Below, piece after piece: positions 25,382 through 33,636 of a stretch of 64,000 bases of DNA. Source of the DNA: UBA1351 sp964563505 (GTDB taxonomy: Bacteria > Bacillota > Clostridia > Lachnospirales > Vallitaleaceae); contig CAZLXW010000005.1 of the NCBI GenBank assembly GCA_964563505.1, positions 1-64,000 of the forward strand, in the 5' to 3' direction. Below the pieces are notes generated by a model. It was not told the origin of the DNA. It did not search any database and was given only the letters and a program-made list of their open reading frames with translations. Position 1 is the stretch's first letter. Each line of letters begins with the position of its first letter. The position numbers and the translations under genes are program-made.

Positions 25382-26974
25382 ATGAAACGTTATGATTTAA
25401 TCGTTATTGGAGCCGGACCGGCAGGACTCTCAGCGGCAATCGAAGGAGCAAAAAAAGGATTGCAGGTTGCTGTCTTTGATGAGAACGAAAAACCCGGTGG
25501 ACAACTATTTAAACAAATACATAAATTTTTTGGATCAAAAGAGCATCAGGCAAAAATCCGAGGCTATAAGATTGGGGACGAACTGCTGAAGAAAGCACAA
25601 TCGATAGGCGTTGAAGTCATATTAAATGCTGTTGTTGTAGGAATTTATCCATTTAAAGAAGTAACCATAAATATTGAAGACGAGATTCTACATTATAAAG
25701 CCGACGCGATTATCGTGGCTACAGGTGCATCGGAAAATATGATTAATTTTAAAGGATGGACATTACCTGGAGTGATTGGAGCCGGAGCGGCACAAACAAT
25801 GATGAATCTTCACGGAATAAAACCCGGACAGAAAATATTGATGTTAGGTAGTGGAAATGTAGGTCTTGTGGTTGGCTATCAGTTACTACAGGCAGGGTGC
25901 GAACTTGTAGCCATCGTGGACGCAGCACCTAGAATTGGAGGCTATGGTGTGCATGCGGCAAAAGTGGCAAGAACCGGAGTTCCTTTTTATATGCAACACA
26001 CAATTATTGAGGCGGAAGGTGAATCCTGTATTACAGGTGTATCCATCGGGAAAGTCGATGAAAAATGGTGCATCATTTCGGGAACAGAAAAACATTTTGA
26101 TGTGGATACTATTTGCTTAGCGGTGGGATTATCGCCAATGTCTCAGTTGTTAAAAATGGCGGGGTGTGATATGGAAGAAAATCCGGAAAAAGGCGGAACG
26201 GTTCCCCTTTGTAATAAATACGGTGAAACAAGTGTACATGGACTCTATGTAGCTGGGGATGTGTCAGGAATTGAAGAGGCGAGCTCGGCCATGATTGAAG
26301 GGCGTATATCAGGAATTGCAGCGGCTTGTTACCTCGGATATATGGATGAAGAGGAAATGGAAAAAGAAGTCGGTCAACAAGAAGCTTCCCTAAACAGTTT
26401 AAGACAAGGAATGTTTGCTCCCGGTAAAAAAGGTCAAGTGATCAAGACGACAGATGAAGGGTATAACGTATCGATAAATCTGTTAGAAAAAGGATATATG
26501 GCGGATGAAGAGATTGAAAACTATCCGGGGGTAAAACGTGCTTCAGGAATTCATCCGGTTATTGAATGTACACAAAATATTCCGTGTAACCCATGTCAGG
26601 ATTCATGTGTGAAAAACTGTATTCTCATAGGCAACAATATAACAAGTTTACCTGTTTATGATGAAAGTTCTAGATGTATAGGTTGTGGTATGTGTGTAGC
26701 CTCATGTTCAGGACAATCCATCTTTCTCCTTGATGATGATAAGGAAGAAGGATTTAGTCACATCACAATCCCCTATGAGTTTTTGCCCTTACCCAAAGAA
26801 GGAGATATGGGCATTGCACTTGATCGCAGTGGAGTAGCAATAGGTGAAGCAGAGGTCATTGAAGTTAAATCAATGAAAGCTTTTGATCATACCCATCTAT
26901 TAACGATGAAAGTCAAAAATGATATGGGAATGAAAGCAAGATATTTTAAACAGTTAAAGGAGGTCAGCCTATAA
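25382..26974 (+). CDS. FAD/NAD-binding and 4Fe-4S subunit of an amino/imino-acid dehydrogenase (HcnB-like)
   Basis: A 530-residue protein. The FAD motif GAGPAGLSAAIEGA is at the N-terminus, and a second dinucleotide motif, GSGNVGLVVGYQL, lies at about residues 159-171. The C-terminal part carries cysteines: CTQNIPCNPCQDSCVKNC and then CIGCGMCVASC, the latter a 4Fe-4S motif. It corresponds to the alpha subunit of multisubunit L- or D-proline/hydroxyproline dehydrogenases and HcnB, extended by a ferredoxin-type region. It would move electrons from the DadA-like catalytic subunit to an acceptor. Its stop overlaps the next start by one base. Confidence 0.85.
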   Translation: MKRYDLIVIGAGPAGLSAAIEGAKKGLQVAVFDENEKPGGQLFKQIHKFFGSKEHQAKIRGYKIGDELLKKAQSIGVEVILNAVVVGIYPFKEVTINIEDEILHYKADAIIVATGASENMINFKGWTLPGVIGAGAAQTMMNLHGIKPGQKILMLGSGNVGLVVGYQLLQAGCELVAIVDAAPRIGGYGVHAAKVARTGVPFYMQHTIIEAEGESCITGVSIGKVDEKWCIISGTEKHFDVDTICLAVGLSPMSQLLKMAGCDMEENPEKGGTVPLCNKYGETSVHGLYVAGDVSGIEEASSAMIEGRISGIAAACYLGYMDEEEMEKEVGQQEASLNSLRQGMFAPGKKGQVIKTTDEGYNVSINLLEKGYMADEEIENYPGVKRASGIHPVIECTQNIPCNPCQDSCVKNCILIGNNITSLPVYDESSRCIGCGMCVASCSGQSIFLLDDDKEEGFSHITIPYEFLPLPKEGDMGIALDRSGVAIGEAEVIEVKSMKAFDHTHLLTMKVKNDMGMKARYFKQLKEVSL

Positions 26975-27300
26975 TGGGAAAAATCAATGACCGCTCAAGA
27001 GATATCGGTGTTTTTGTTGAACACGAGGATGATTCAATAGTAATTTGCCGCTGTGAAGAGGTCACAAAAGGTGAGATACGAAAAGCAGTGCATGACGGGA
27101 TGTTTACTCTTCAAGAAGTTCGAAAATACTTAAGAACAGGCATGGGACTATGTCAAGGCCAGACCTGTGGTAAGTTAGTCAAAAATGTTATTGCGAGGGA
27201 ACTTAATGTGTCACCGATGACCTTAGAAGCAGCTGTTGGCAGAGCGCCAATGCGGCCGATAGAAATGAAAGTTTTAGCAAATGAAAAGAAAGGAGTGTGA
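26974..27300 (+). CDS. BFD-like (2Fe-2S)-binding subunit
   Basis: A 108-residue protein with the BFD-type 2Fe-2S pattern: CRCEEVTKGEI near residue 26 and GLCQGQTCGKLV near residue 63. Such modules form a gamma/delta subunit in proline and hydroxyproline dehydrogenase complexes, or are fused to the alpha subunit. It starts with the overlapping ATAATG of the preceding gene, and the DadA-like catalytic gene begins five bases after its stop, so all are translated together. Confidence 0.84.
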   Translation: MGKINDRSRDIGVFVEHEDDSIVICRCEEVTKGEIRKAVHDGMFTLQEVRKYLRTGMGLCQGQTCGKLVKNVIARELNVSPMTLEAAVGRAPMRPIEMKVLANEKKGV

Positions 27301-27304
27301 ATCG

Positions 27305-28432
27305 ATGAATGATGCAGATGTAATTATAATCGGTAGTGGAGTCATCGGTAATGCAACAGCCTACTACCTTTCTAAAAAAGGCTATTCAGTCATCGTTCTT
27401 GAAAAAGGAGCACATATCGGAAATGGTGGTTCGACGAGAAACGGTGGAGGTGTTCGACAATCCGGGCGACATTCGGCAGAATTACCTCTTGCTATGTATG
27501 GCGTCAAGCATTTGTGGCCGACGCTATCCAAAGATCTAGGTGTTGACGTCGAATATTATCAGGAAGGTAACCTCCGATTAGGAAAGACGGACGACCATTT
27601 AAAAACACTTCAAGGATTAACCGATCGCGCATGTGAACAAGGACTTGATGTAAAAATGATTAGTGGAGACGAAGCAAGAGAAATCAACCCTTATCTATCA
27701 GAGGAAGTTATCGGTGCAAGTTGGTGTCCGACAGATGGACACGCCAATCCTTTATTAGTTACCTTGGCCTACTATAAAAAAGCGAGAGAGTTAGGTGCCC
27801 GATTTATAACAGGAGAAGAAGTTGTAGAGATTAGAAAAGTTCGAGGCCTTGCCAAAAAGGTGATTACAAAAAATAATAATACGTATACAGGAAATAAAAT
27901 TATTTTGGCGGCAGGTTATGCAAGTCGAAAGATTGGACAAACGATTGGGGTGGATATACCCATTAAACAAGTCTTGTTAGAAGTTCTTGTTACAGAAGCT
28001 CAACCAGAAATGTTTTATCAAATGTTAGGAACAGCTGCAGCGGATTTTTATGGCCATCAAAGTACACATGGATCTTTTGTATTTGGAGGTACGTCAGGCC
28101 TTGATGCATATGCGATTGAAGATGAGAATCAACCGACGGTTAGCACAACGGCTTCCTGTATATGCAGAGGAATCATGAAATATTTTCCGAATTTAGCAGA
28201 CCTAAAAATTATTCGAACATGGAGTGGCTATATTGATGATTGTGCTGACCATATTCCGGTTATGAGCCATGTGGAAGAAGCGCCGGGATTAATAATTGCC
28301 TGTGGATTTTCCGGACATGGATTTGGAATTGCACCAACGGCAGGTTTATTACTATCTGAAATGGCAATGGATCAAGAACCAACTCTTAATATGGATGCAT
28401 TTCGATATGATCGATTTAAAACAAAACAATAA
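27305..28432 (+). CDS. DadA-like FAD-dependent amino/imino-acid dehydrogenase, catalytic subunit
   Basis: A 375-residue D-amino-acid oxidase-fold flavoprotein. The FAD motif IIIGSGVIGNATAYYLSK is at residues 7-24, followed by the GNGGSTRNGGGVRQSGRH segment typical of DadA, sarcosine oxidase beta and HcnC. A late GFSGHGFGIAPTAG motif closes the flavin pocket. The start at ATG 27305 follows AAGGAG; the longer frame from 27281 begins before the ribosome site. Oxidation of proline, hydroxyproline, sarcosine or a D-amino acid is likely; the residue set does not distinguish these. Confidence 0.85.
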   Translation: MNDADVIIIGSGVIGNATAYYLSKKGYSVIVLEKGAHIGNGGSTRNGGGVRQSGRHSAELPLAMYGVKHLWPTLSKDLGVDVEYYQEGNLRLGKTDDHLKTLQGLTDRACEQGLDVKMISGDEAREINPYLSEEVIGASWCPTDGHANPLLVTLAYYKKARELGARFITGEEVVEIRKVRGLAKKVITKNNNTYTGNKIILAAGYASRKIGQTIGVDIPIKQVLLEVLVTEAQPEMFYQMLGTAAADFYGHQSTHGSFVFGGTSGLDAYAIEDENQPTVSTTASCICRGIMKYFPNLADLKIIRTWSGYIDDCADHIPVMSHVEEAPGLIIACGFSGHGFGIAPTAGLLLSEMAMDQEPTLNMDAFRYDRFKTKQ

Positions 28433-28453
28433 TATGATTATGGAGGAAAAAAA

Positions 28454-29896
28454 ATGACGAAAAAAATTGGATTACCAAGTGTTATTGCAACAGGCGTTGG
28501 ATTAATTGTCGCAACAAGTTGTTTGATTATGTTATCCCAAGGTGTTGGCTTTGCCGGAAAAGGATTTATCATTGCTATGGCAATAGCTTGCTTTTTGAAT
28601 ATTTTAGTCGCATTTTCATTTGCGGAATTAAATGGGATGATGCCAATCACAGGAGGATTAGGTCAGTATACATTAGCCGCTATTGGACCTTTCCCATCTA
28701 TGATTGCAGTTCTTGGAGGATATTTTATTTGTAATATTTTTGCAGGAAGTTCTGAAGCTGCGGTTATCGGAATTATAGCAAATTCAACATTTTTACCTAG
28801 CGTTTCACCAACGATAATAAGTTTAATCATTGTAGCGGCACTTTTTACGGTCAATTATTTTGGGGTTAAATCGTTCGCTAGAACACAGTTGCTTGTCACT
28901 GTATTTATGCTAGGATCAATGCTGATTTTGGCACTAACAGGTGCCTTTAGCTTAGGTGGCGGAGAAGTGGTTCAACAAGCGAATACTTCATTTAATCCAA
29001 TGGGATTTTCAATAATATCTATGTCAGCCTTAGCCTTTTGGCTTTTTATCGGAATTGAATTTGTGACACCCTTAACCAAAGATTTGAAAAATGCAAAGCG
29101 GGATATTCCTCTTGGCATGATTCTTGGATTAATTATTCTCTTTGTTATTCAAACGATTATGGTTTTTGCAGTGTCAAAATACGTTCCCTATGACGTTTTA
29201 CAAACATCAAATCAACCACATATGGAATTTGCAACGAATCTTCTTGGACCAAGGGGAGGACTATGGATGTCCATCATCAGTATTGGTGCGGTTATCAGTA
29301 CACTAAATACTGTCTTTGCCGGTGTCTCACGAATGCTTCATGGTTTATCAAAAGGTGGAATGTTTCCAAAAGTATTTGCAAAAACCAATAAGTATGGAGT
29401 GCCACATTTAAGTTTATCGCTCATTGTTGGAATGATCGCTATAACAGTGATGACAGGAATTACGACAGCTCAAGACTTGACACGATTTATTTTAGCCGGT
29501 TGTCTCTTCTGGATGTTTTCGTACATAATAGCTCATATTAATGTCTTGGTCTTAAGAATTAAACGACCTGATATTGAGCGAAGTTTTGCAGTTAAACTTT
29601 TTGGATTACCACAGATTGTTGGTATTTTAGGAATGGTATATATGATGCTTAATATTATCGATGTCCCTGAATTAAAAGCTCAAATCTATTCAATGGCTCT
29701 AATCTTTGGCGTAGGACTTATTGTTTTCAGTTTTGTCTGGGTTAAGGTGGTCATGAAAAAAGGATTATTTGAAACTGTCTCAATCGAAAAAATTATCGAA
29801 GCTGATTCGGATATAGAAGATGCGCTCAAGTCAACATTTGAGCCGACATTTGAAGCAGAAGTTCCTATACTTGTGCCAAGTGTGTCTGAAGACTAA
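28454..29896 (+). CDS. APC-superfamily amino acid permease
   Basis: A 480-residue membrane protein with about twelve hydrophobic segments and a polar C-terminal tail. The N-terminal GVGLIVATSCLIMLSQGVG and the SALAFWLFIGIEFVTPLTKDL segment are typical of the amino acid-polyamine-organocation family. It lies 21 bases after the DadA-like gene and has a GGAGG site, so it probably supplies the substrate of the dehydrogenase complex. It is the last gene of the operon before a separate promoter at 29905. Confidence 0.88.
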   Translation: MTKKIGLPSVIATGVGLIVATSCLIMLSQGVGFAGKGFIIAMAIACFLNILVAFSFAELNGMMPITGGLGQYTLAAIGPFPSMIAVLGGYFICNIFAGSSEAAVIGIIANSTFLPSVSPTIISLIIVAALFTVNYFGVKSFARTQLLVTVFMLGSMLILALTGAFSLGGGEVVQQANTSFNPMGFSIISMSALAFWLFIGIEFVTPLTKDLKNAKRDIPLGMILGLIILFVIQTIMVFAVSKYVPYDVLQTSNQPHMEFATNLLGPRGGLWMSIISIGAVISTLNTVFAGVSRMLHGLSKGGMFPKVFAKTNKYGVPHLSLSLIVGMIAITVMTGITTAQDLTRFILAGCLFWMFSYIIAHINVLVLRIKRPDIERSFAVKLFGLPQIVGILGMVYMMLNIIDVPELKAQIYSMALIFGVGLIVFSFVWVKVVMKKGLFETVSIEKIIEADSDIEDALKSTFEPTFEAEVPILVPSVSED

Positions 29897-29904
29897 GTTT
29901 TGCC

Positions 29905-29933
29905 TTGATAGATTTTTTTAAAAGCATTACAAT
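29905..29933 (+). promoter_or_regulatory. Vegetative promoter of the LutC-like gene
   Basis: TTGATA (29905-29910) and TACAAT (29928-29933) are separated by 17 bases, so the gene starting at 29994 has its own sigma-A-type promoter after the permease. Confidence 0.6.
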
Positions 29934-29993
29934 AGAATATAAATAAACATCAGGATAACTAAGTATATTGGCTTTGAAAGAAGGTATAAAAAT

Positions 29994-30599
29994 ATGGATT
30001 TTCAAAAAACACAAAAGACATTAAGGCGGTATGGCTACACGACCAAGTATTTTGAGACAAAAGAAGAGGCAGCAACATATTTAGAAAATACAATTGTTGG
30101 AAAGAGTGTGGGATTTGGAGATTCAAACACATTAATGGCCATGAACCTATATGATATACTTCGGGGATCAAATACAGTATTTGATCCCCAACAGTCTGTT
30201 GACAATGCATCTTTTTTAGAAATTGCTAAAAAAAGTTTGACAACAGAGATTTACATTAGCTCGGTAAATGCAATATCGGAAACAGGTGAAATGGTCAATA
30301 TTGACGGAACCGGTAATCGTATTGCCGGCTCACTATTTGGACATGATAAGGTCTATTTTATATTAGGTATGAATAAACTAACGCCGACTCTAGAAGAAGC
30401 CATGTGGCGAGCTAAAAATATAGCAGCACCACAAAATGCAAAGAGGTTAGGTGTCAAAACGCCTTGTGCCATAAAAGGTGACCGATGTTACAATTGCTCA
30501 AGCCCTGAGCGAATATGTAATGGAACAGTTATCTATCAGAGAAAAATGGCGAATGTAGAGGCAGAGATTATATTTATCAATGAAATATTGGGGCTATAG
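29994..30599 (+). CDS. LutC/YkgG family protein (DUF162)
   Basis: A 201-residue protein of the LutC/YkgG group. Features visible are the N-terminal YFETKEEAATYLE, the GFGDSNTLMAMNLYD nucleotide-like loop, the DGTGNRIAGSLFG motif and the final Cys cluster CAIKGDRCYNCSSPERICNG. LutC is a subunit of the LutABC lactate utilisation complex; stand-alone members of unknown role are common in Clostridia. No LutA or LutB gene is close. It is convergent with the agrC gene, with 10 bases between stops. Confidence 0.83.
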   Translation: MDFQKTQKTLRRYGYTTKYFETKEEAATYLENTIVGKSVGFGDSNTLMAMNLYDILRGSNTVFDPQQSVDNASFLEIAKKSLTTEIYISSVNAISETGEMVNIDGTGNRIAGSLFGHDKVYFILGMNKLTPTLEEAMWRAKNIAAPQNAKRLGVKTPCAIKGDRCYNCSSPERICNGTVIYQRKMANVEAEIIFINEILGL

Positions 30600-30609
30600 G
30601 TTTATATTT

Positions 30610-31884
30610 CTACAAATACATTAACACTTTGTTTTTAAAGACGTGTTCGTCATAATCAATATTTAAATATCCGTCATGGCGATCGACAATATTTTTTATG
30701 CTTTTCATCCCGATGCCATGGTTTGGATTGTCGTATTTACGTGTTATAAAACGGTCGGCTTCTTTTTTGATAATGCCATCATAAGAATTAGCAGTCTCAA
30801 TAATTAAACGTCCTTTATCATAGACAATAGAAATTCGAATCCAACGGTCGTGGGTTTTTAGTGTAGCCTCTAATGCGTTGTCGATGAGATTCCCGATAAT
30901 TACAGCAATGTCAAATGTCGGTATGGATAACGCTACAGGTGTGTTAATCTCTACATTGATATCGATGTTCATAGCCTCAGCATTTTGAAATTTGAAGTTG
31001 ATGATGCTGTCAAAAATAGTGTTTCCTGACTTTGAATATTCCTTGGTAATCTCACTTAGATCGGATAATTCAGATATGGTTTTTAATAGTTCCTCAGTAT
31101 TGCCGGATGCAGCGAGAGGATACAAGGGTGCGATTCTGTTTTTTAAATCATGGCGTAAGGTTCGCATGTGATCAAGTGTTGCCTGCATCATTTCAACTTG
31201 ATGTTCATAGTAACGATTTTGTTCTTCAGAAATACGTTTATTCATTTGGTCAACCAAAAGAGCGGAAATATTATCATATAAATAGAAGGTGAAAATATTA
31301 ATGAGAATGGCGCTAATAATACAGATGAAAATAATCGTTCGAGACAATGAGGTGTTCATAAATACAGCAAAGAGCATGATGACAGATCCGACAGGTATAA
31401 AGAGTAGACTAATCCAATATGCACTTGGAATAGGGTACTCTTTTTTCACGTTTTTGAAACCTTTGACCGCAAAGACCATCCCTAATGAAGCAATTCGAAC
31501 AACCACAACTCCAAAAGCAGACTCGTATTGAAAAGGAACAAGAAGATTTAGTTGCAAAGTACTGGTTAATAAAACAAAAAGCGCTTCAATACTCATTAAT
31601 GAAAAATAAATAATCAAAATAGAGAGAAGCGATTTTTTGATATCGCCTTCATAGAGTAAGGTAATAAGAAAAAGAAGCAAAATATTGGCTAAGAGTACAA
31701 TAAAAGGAAGTTCAAGTCCAACGTGTGTGAGTGTAATGAGAATAAAATATCCGATATAGGCAGCAATCTCAGTGGTCGGTTTGACTTTGCATTTGCTATA
31801 AAAAATACGAATAAATTTATACATAACATATGCTGAGACAAGATTTCCTAATATGTATACTAAGTAATAATTTTCAAAAAACAT
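30610..31884 (-). CDS. agrC: AgrC-like sensor histidine kinase (GHKL type)
   Basis: A 424-residue protein. About six membrane segments fill residues 1-200, followed by a dimerisation helix with the H-box LRHDLKNRI (phosphorylated His about 242) and an ATP-binding domain with NLIDNALEA and NHGIGMKSIKNIV. This is the architecture of AgrC-family receptors for cyclic peptide autoinducers. It starts 10 bases after the response regulator gene on the same strand, and an agrD and agrB lie just beyond, so the locus is a full agr system. In most agr operons the kinase gene precedes the regulator; here the order is reversed. Confidence 0.85.
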   Translation of the reverse strand: MFFENYYLVYILGNLVSAYVMYKFIRIFYSKCKVKPTTEIAAYIGYFILITLTHVGLELPFIVLLANILLLFLITLLYEGDIKKSLLSILIIYFSLMSIEALFVLLTSTLQLNLLVPFQYESAFGVVVVRIASLGMVFAVKGFKNVKKEYPIPSAYWISLLFIPVGSVIMLFAVFMNTSLSRTIIFICIISAILINIFTFYLYDNISALLVDQMNKRISEEQNRYYEHQVEMMQATLDHMRTLRHDLKNRIAPLYPLAASGNTEELLKTISELSDLSEITKEYSKSGNTIFDSIINFKFQNAEAMNIDINVEINTPVALSIPTFDIAVIIGNLIDNALEATLKTHDRWIRISIVYDKGRLIIETANSYDGIIKKEADRFITRKYDNPNHGIGMKSIKNIVDRHDGYLNIDYDEHVFKNKVLMYL

Positions 31885-31894
31885 AGGGTTCTCC

Positions 31895-32602
31895 TTAGTT
31901 TAGGTTTATTTGCATTTTGCGAAATGCGCTACGTTTTGTTTTGCCGATAGGAAGAACAACGTTATTGGACATAACAACTTCTGTATAACGAATTATTTTT
32001 GCGTGTTTATAATTCATTAAATACGAACGATGGATTTGAAAGAACTGATAATCTAAAAGCTCTTTGGCAATAACATCTAAGTTTTCATAAAAGGTATCTT
32101 CAGATGTTGTTGTAACAATAACGATTTCCCGTTTTCGACTCTCAAAGTAGAGGATTTCACTAATGGGGATATTATACATATCATGGCCTTTTTGATATGT
32201 ATAATAATGTTCTGAGATATTCAAGTGTTCTAGTGCGAGATTTAAGTCATCAATAACAGTGCTTTTTTGGATAGGTTTAGGAATAAAATGGAGAGGTTGC
32301 ACATCAAACAATTGACGATCATACGAATCATTACCGGAGATATAAATAATCTCGGTTTTATAATCTTTCATTGTCTGACGAATATATTTACCGACCTCAA
32401 CACCGTTCATTTGTCCCAATTCAATATCGAGATAAATGATATGGAAGGTGTTGTTTTGACGGATATAATCCAGTAAACTCTCACCGGTATAAAAAATATG
32501 GATATTTAATTTAATCGGTTCCACTTGAGCGTAATCAAGTAAAATTGTTTCAATCTGAGAACATATATATTTGTTATCATCACAAATAGCAATATTTATC
32601 AT
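31895..32602 (-). CDS. agrA: AgrA-like LytTR response regulator
   Basis: A 235-residue response regulator. The receiver domain has the acidic start ICDDNKYI and the phosphorylated Asp in IIYLDIELGQMNG (about residue 59). The C-terminal part (about 135-235) is a LytTR DNA-binding domain, with YFESRKREIVIVTT and FFQIHRSYLMNYKHAKII. AgrA-type regulators bind pairs of 9-bp repeats. Two identical TTCGTTACAT elements lie 66 bases upstream of its start, between the divergent promoters of this gene and agrD, and are probable autoregulatory sites. Confidence 0.87.
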   Translation of the reverse strand: MINIAICDDNKYICSQIETILLDYAQVEPIKLNIHIFYTGESLLDYIRQNNTFHIIYLDIELGQMNGVEVGKYIRQTMKDYKTEIIYISGNDSYDRQLFDVQPLHFIPKPIQKSTVIDDLNLALEHLNISEHYYTYQKGHDMYNIPISEILYFESRKREIVIVTTTSEDTFYENLDVIAKELLDYQFFQIHRSYLMNYKHAKIIRYTEVVMSNNVVLPIGKTKRSAFRKMQINLN

Positions 32603-32638
32603 ATGAAATCTCCTTGTAGTTCAAATTTCCTATATACT

Positions 32639-32732
32639 ATTATAGCCTATTTCATAAAAAATATCCATTCGTTACATTTACAAGTACCGTTCGTTACATC
32701 GGACGGTTTTTGTAGGTTTTTTTTGGTATAAT
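32639..32732. promoter_or_regulatory. Divergent agr promoters sharing LytTR-type direct repeats
   Basis: Two identical 10-bp elements, TTCGTTACAT, lie at 32668-32677 and 32690-32699, 22 bp apart, the spacing of AgrA-type sites. On the plus side, TATAAT at 32727-32732 serves agrD and has no good -35 (activator-dependent). On the minus side, a -10 ATTATA (32639-32644, read TATAAT) with -35 TGGATA at 32662-32667 serves agrA-agrC and abuts the first element. One pair of sites could therefore activate both directions. Confidence 0.65.
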
Positions 32733-32762
32733 CTAAACAGGTTAAGAAAGGGGGCGATGATA

Positions 32763-32906
32763 ATGAAACCTATGATATTAAAAGCTGGAGCAGTACTTGC
32801 AAGCGTAGCACTGACCGTTACTGCATTAAATGTGAATACAGCATGTTTGTTGTTTATTCATCAACCTCAGTTACCGGATAAAGCACAACAATTACGAAAG
32901 TTTTAA
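32763..32906 (+). CDS. agrD: AgrD-like cyclic autoinducer peptide precursor
   Basis: A 47-codon gene encoded opposite to agrA, agrC and agrB. The start ATG at 32763 lies eight bases after GGGGG. The product has an amphipathic N-terminal leader (MKPMILKAGAVLASVALTV), a core NTACLLFI with the single Cys at residue 28, and a tail HQPQLPDKAQQLRKF. The core and the HQP.LP-type recognition tail match clostridial AgrD peptides, such as that of Clostridium perfringens (ACLWFT before HQPEEP). By analogy the mature peptide would be a thiolactone ring of five residues, Cys-Leu-Leu-Phe-Ile, with cleavage before HQP; this is inference. It lies next to agrB, whose product would process it. Confidence 0.88.
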   Translation: MKPMILKAGAVLASVALTVTALNVNTACLLFIHQPQLPDKAQQLRKF

Positions 32907-32960
32907 ACGGTAAAACCTAAATATATGAGTGGGATCAATTATATATATTTTTTGAAATAG

Positions 32961-32988
32961 GATAACAGACAAGCTGTTATCTTATTTT
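32961..32988. terminator. Hairpin terminator between convergent agrD and agrB
   Basis: GATAACAG and CTGTTATC form a perfect 8-bp stem around ACAAG, followed by TTATTTT on the plus strand. It ends the agrD transcript and overlaps the last codons of agrB. Confidence 0.7.
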
Positions 32989-33555
32989 CGTTTGCTGGGA
33001 TTTTATTTTTCCAAGTACAACCATAATTGCGACAGCTATTATGGAGATACTAAGGCAATGCGCAATGTCTGTTTTTCCGATGAACGCAAATAGGAATGTT
33101 ATGAGTAATAAAAATATTAGAATAACTCGGGAACGCTTTTGATATACACGCTGTTCAATGGCATCTAAAGGTTTGTTTGAGTCTTCCACAGGTGCAAGCA
33201 GGAAAATGAAGATAGATGCAAGCAAGACAAACGACAGATAGATTACCGGGTTCCATTGTAAATATTTCAATGCGCTCAAAACAATAATAATCATTGCTAT
33301 GGAAAAGATATAACAACTTCCTTGTGTTCGAGCATGATAACCACCTGCCGAAGTTCGTAATAAACCATAGGCGATGGTAAACACAATCGCCTGCCAAAGC
33401 ATCTGAAAAAGCAAGCCGACAATAACGACAGTGAGCATATTTAATACAAAAATACTACCTTGCCAGAAACCGTAATAGTATAAATCGTAGTCTTCTTTTT
33501 TTATGACATCCCCTTGCACAAGCTTGTCTGTAAAAAATTTTGCTAGTTTTTGCAT
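32977..33555 (-). CDS. agrB: AgrB-like peptide-processing membrane protease
   Basis: A 192-residue membrane protein of the accessory gene regulator B family, with five or six hydrophobic segments. The catalytic pair is visible in LLRTSAGGYHARTQGSC: the His and the Cys lie seven residues apart, as in Staphylococcus AgrB (H77, C84). AgrB removes the AgrD tail and forms the thiolactone. It is read from a strong AGGAGGGG site and its own TATAAT box (about 33580), towards agrD, which lies on the other strand 70 bases beyond its stop. Confidence 0.9.
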   Translation of the reverse strand: MQKLAKFFTDKLVQGDVIKKEDYDLYYYGFWQGSIFVLNMLTVVIVGLLFQMLWQAIVFTIAYGLLRTSAGGYHARTQGSCYIFSIAMIIIVLSALKYLQWNPVIYLSFVLLASIFIFLLAPVEDSNKPLDAIEQRVYQKRSRVILIFLLLITFLFAFIGKTDIAHCLSISIIAVAIMVVLGKIKSQQTKIR

Positions 33556-33636
33556 TAGTTCCCCTCCTAAAGGTTGATATTCATATTATAACAGAATTAT
33601 TATTTGTTGCACTAGAAAAATGCGAGGAGCGATTAC

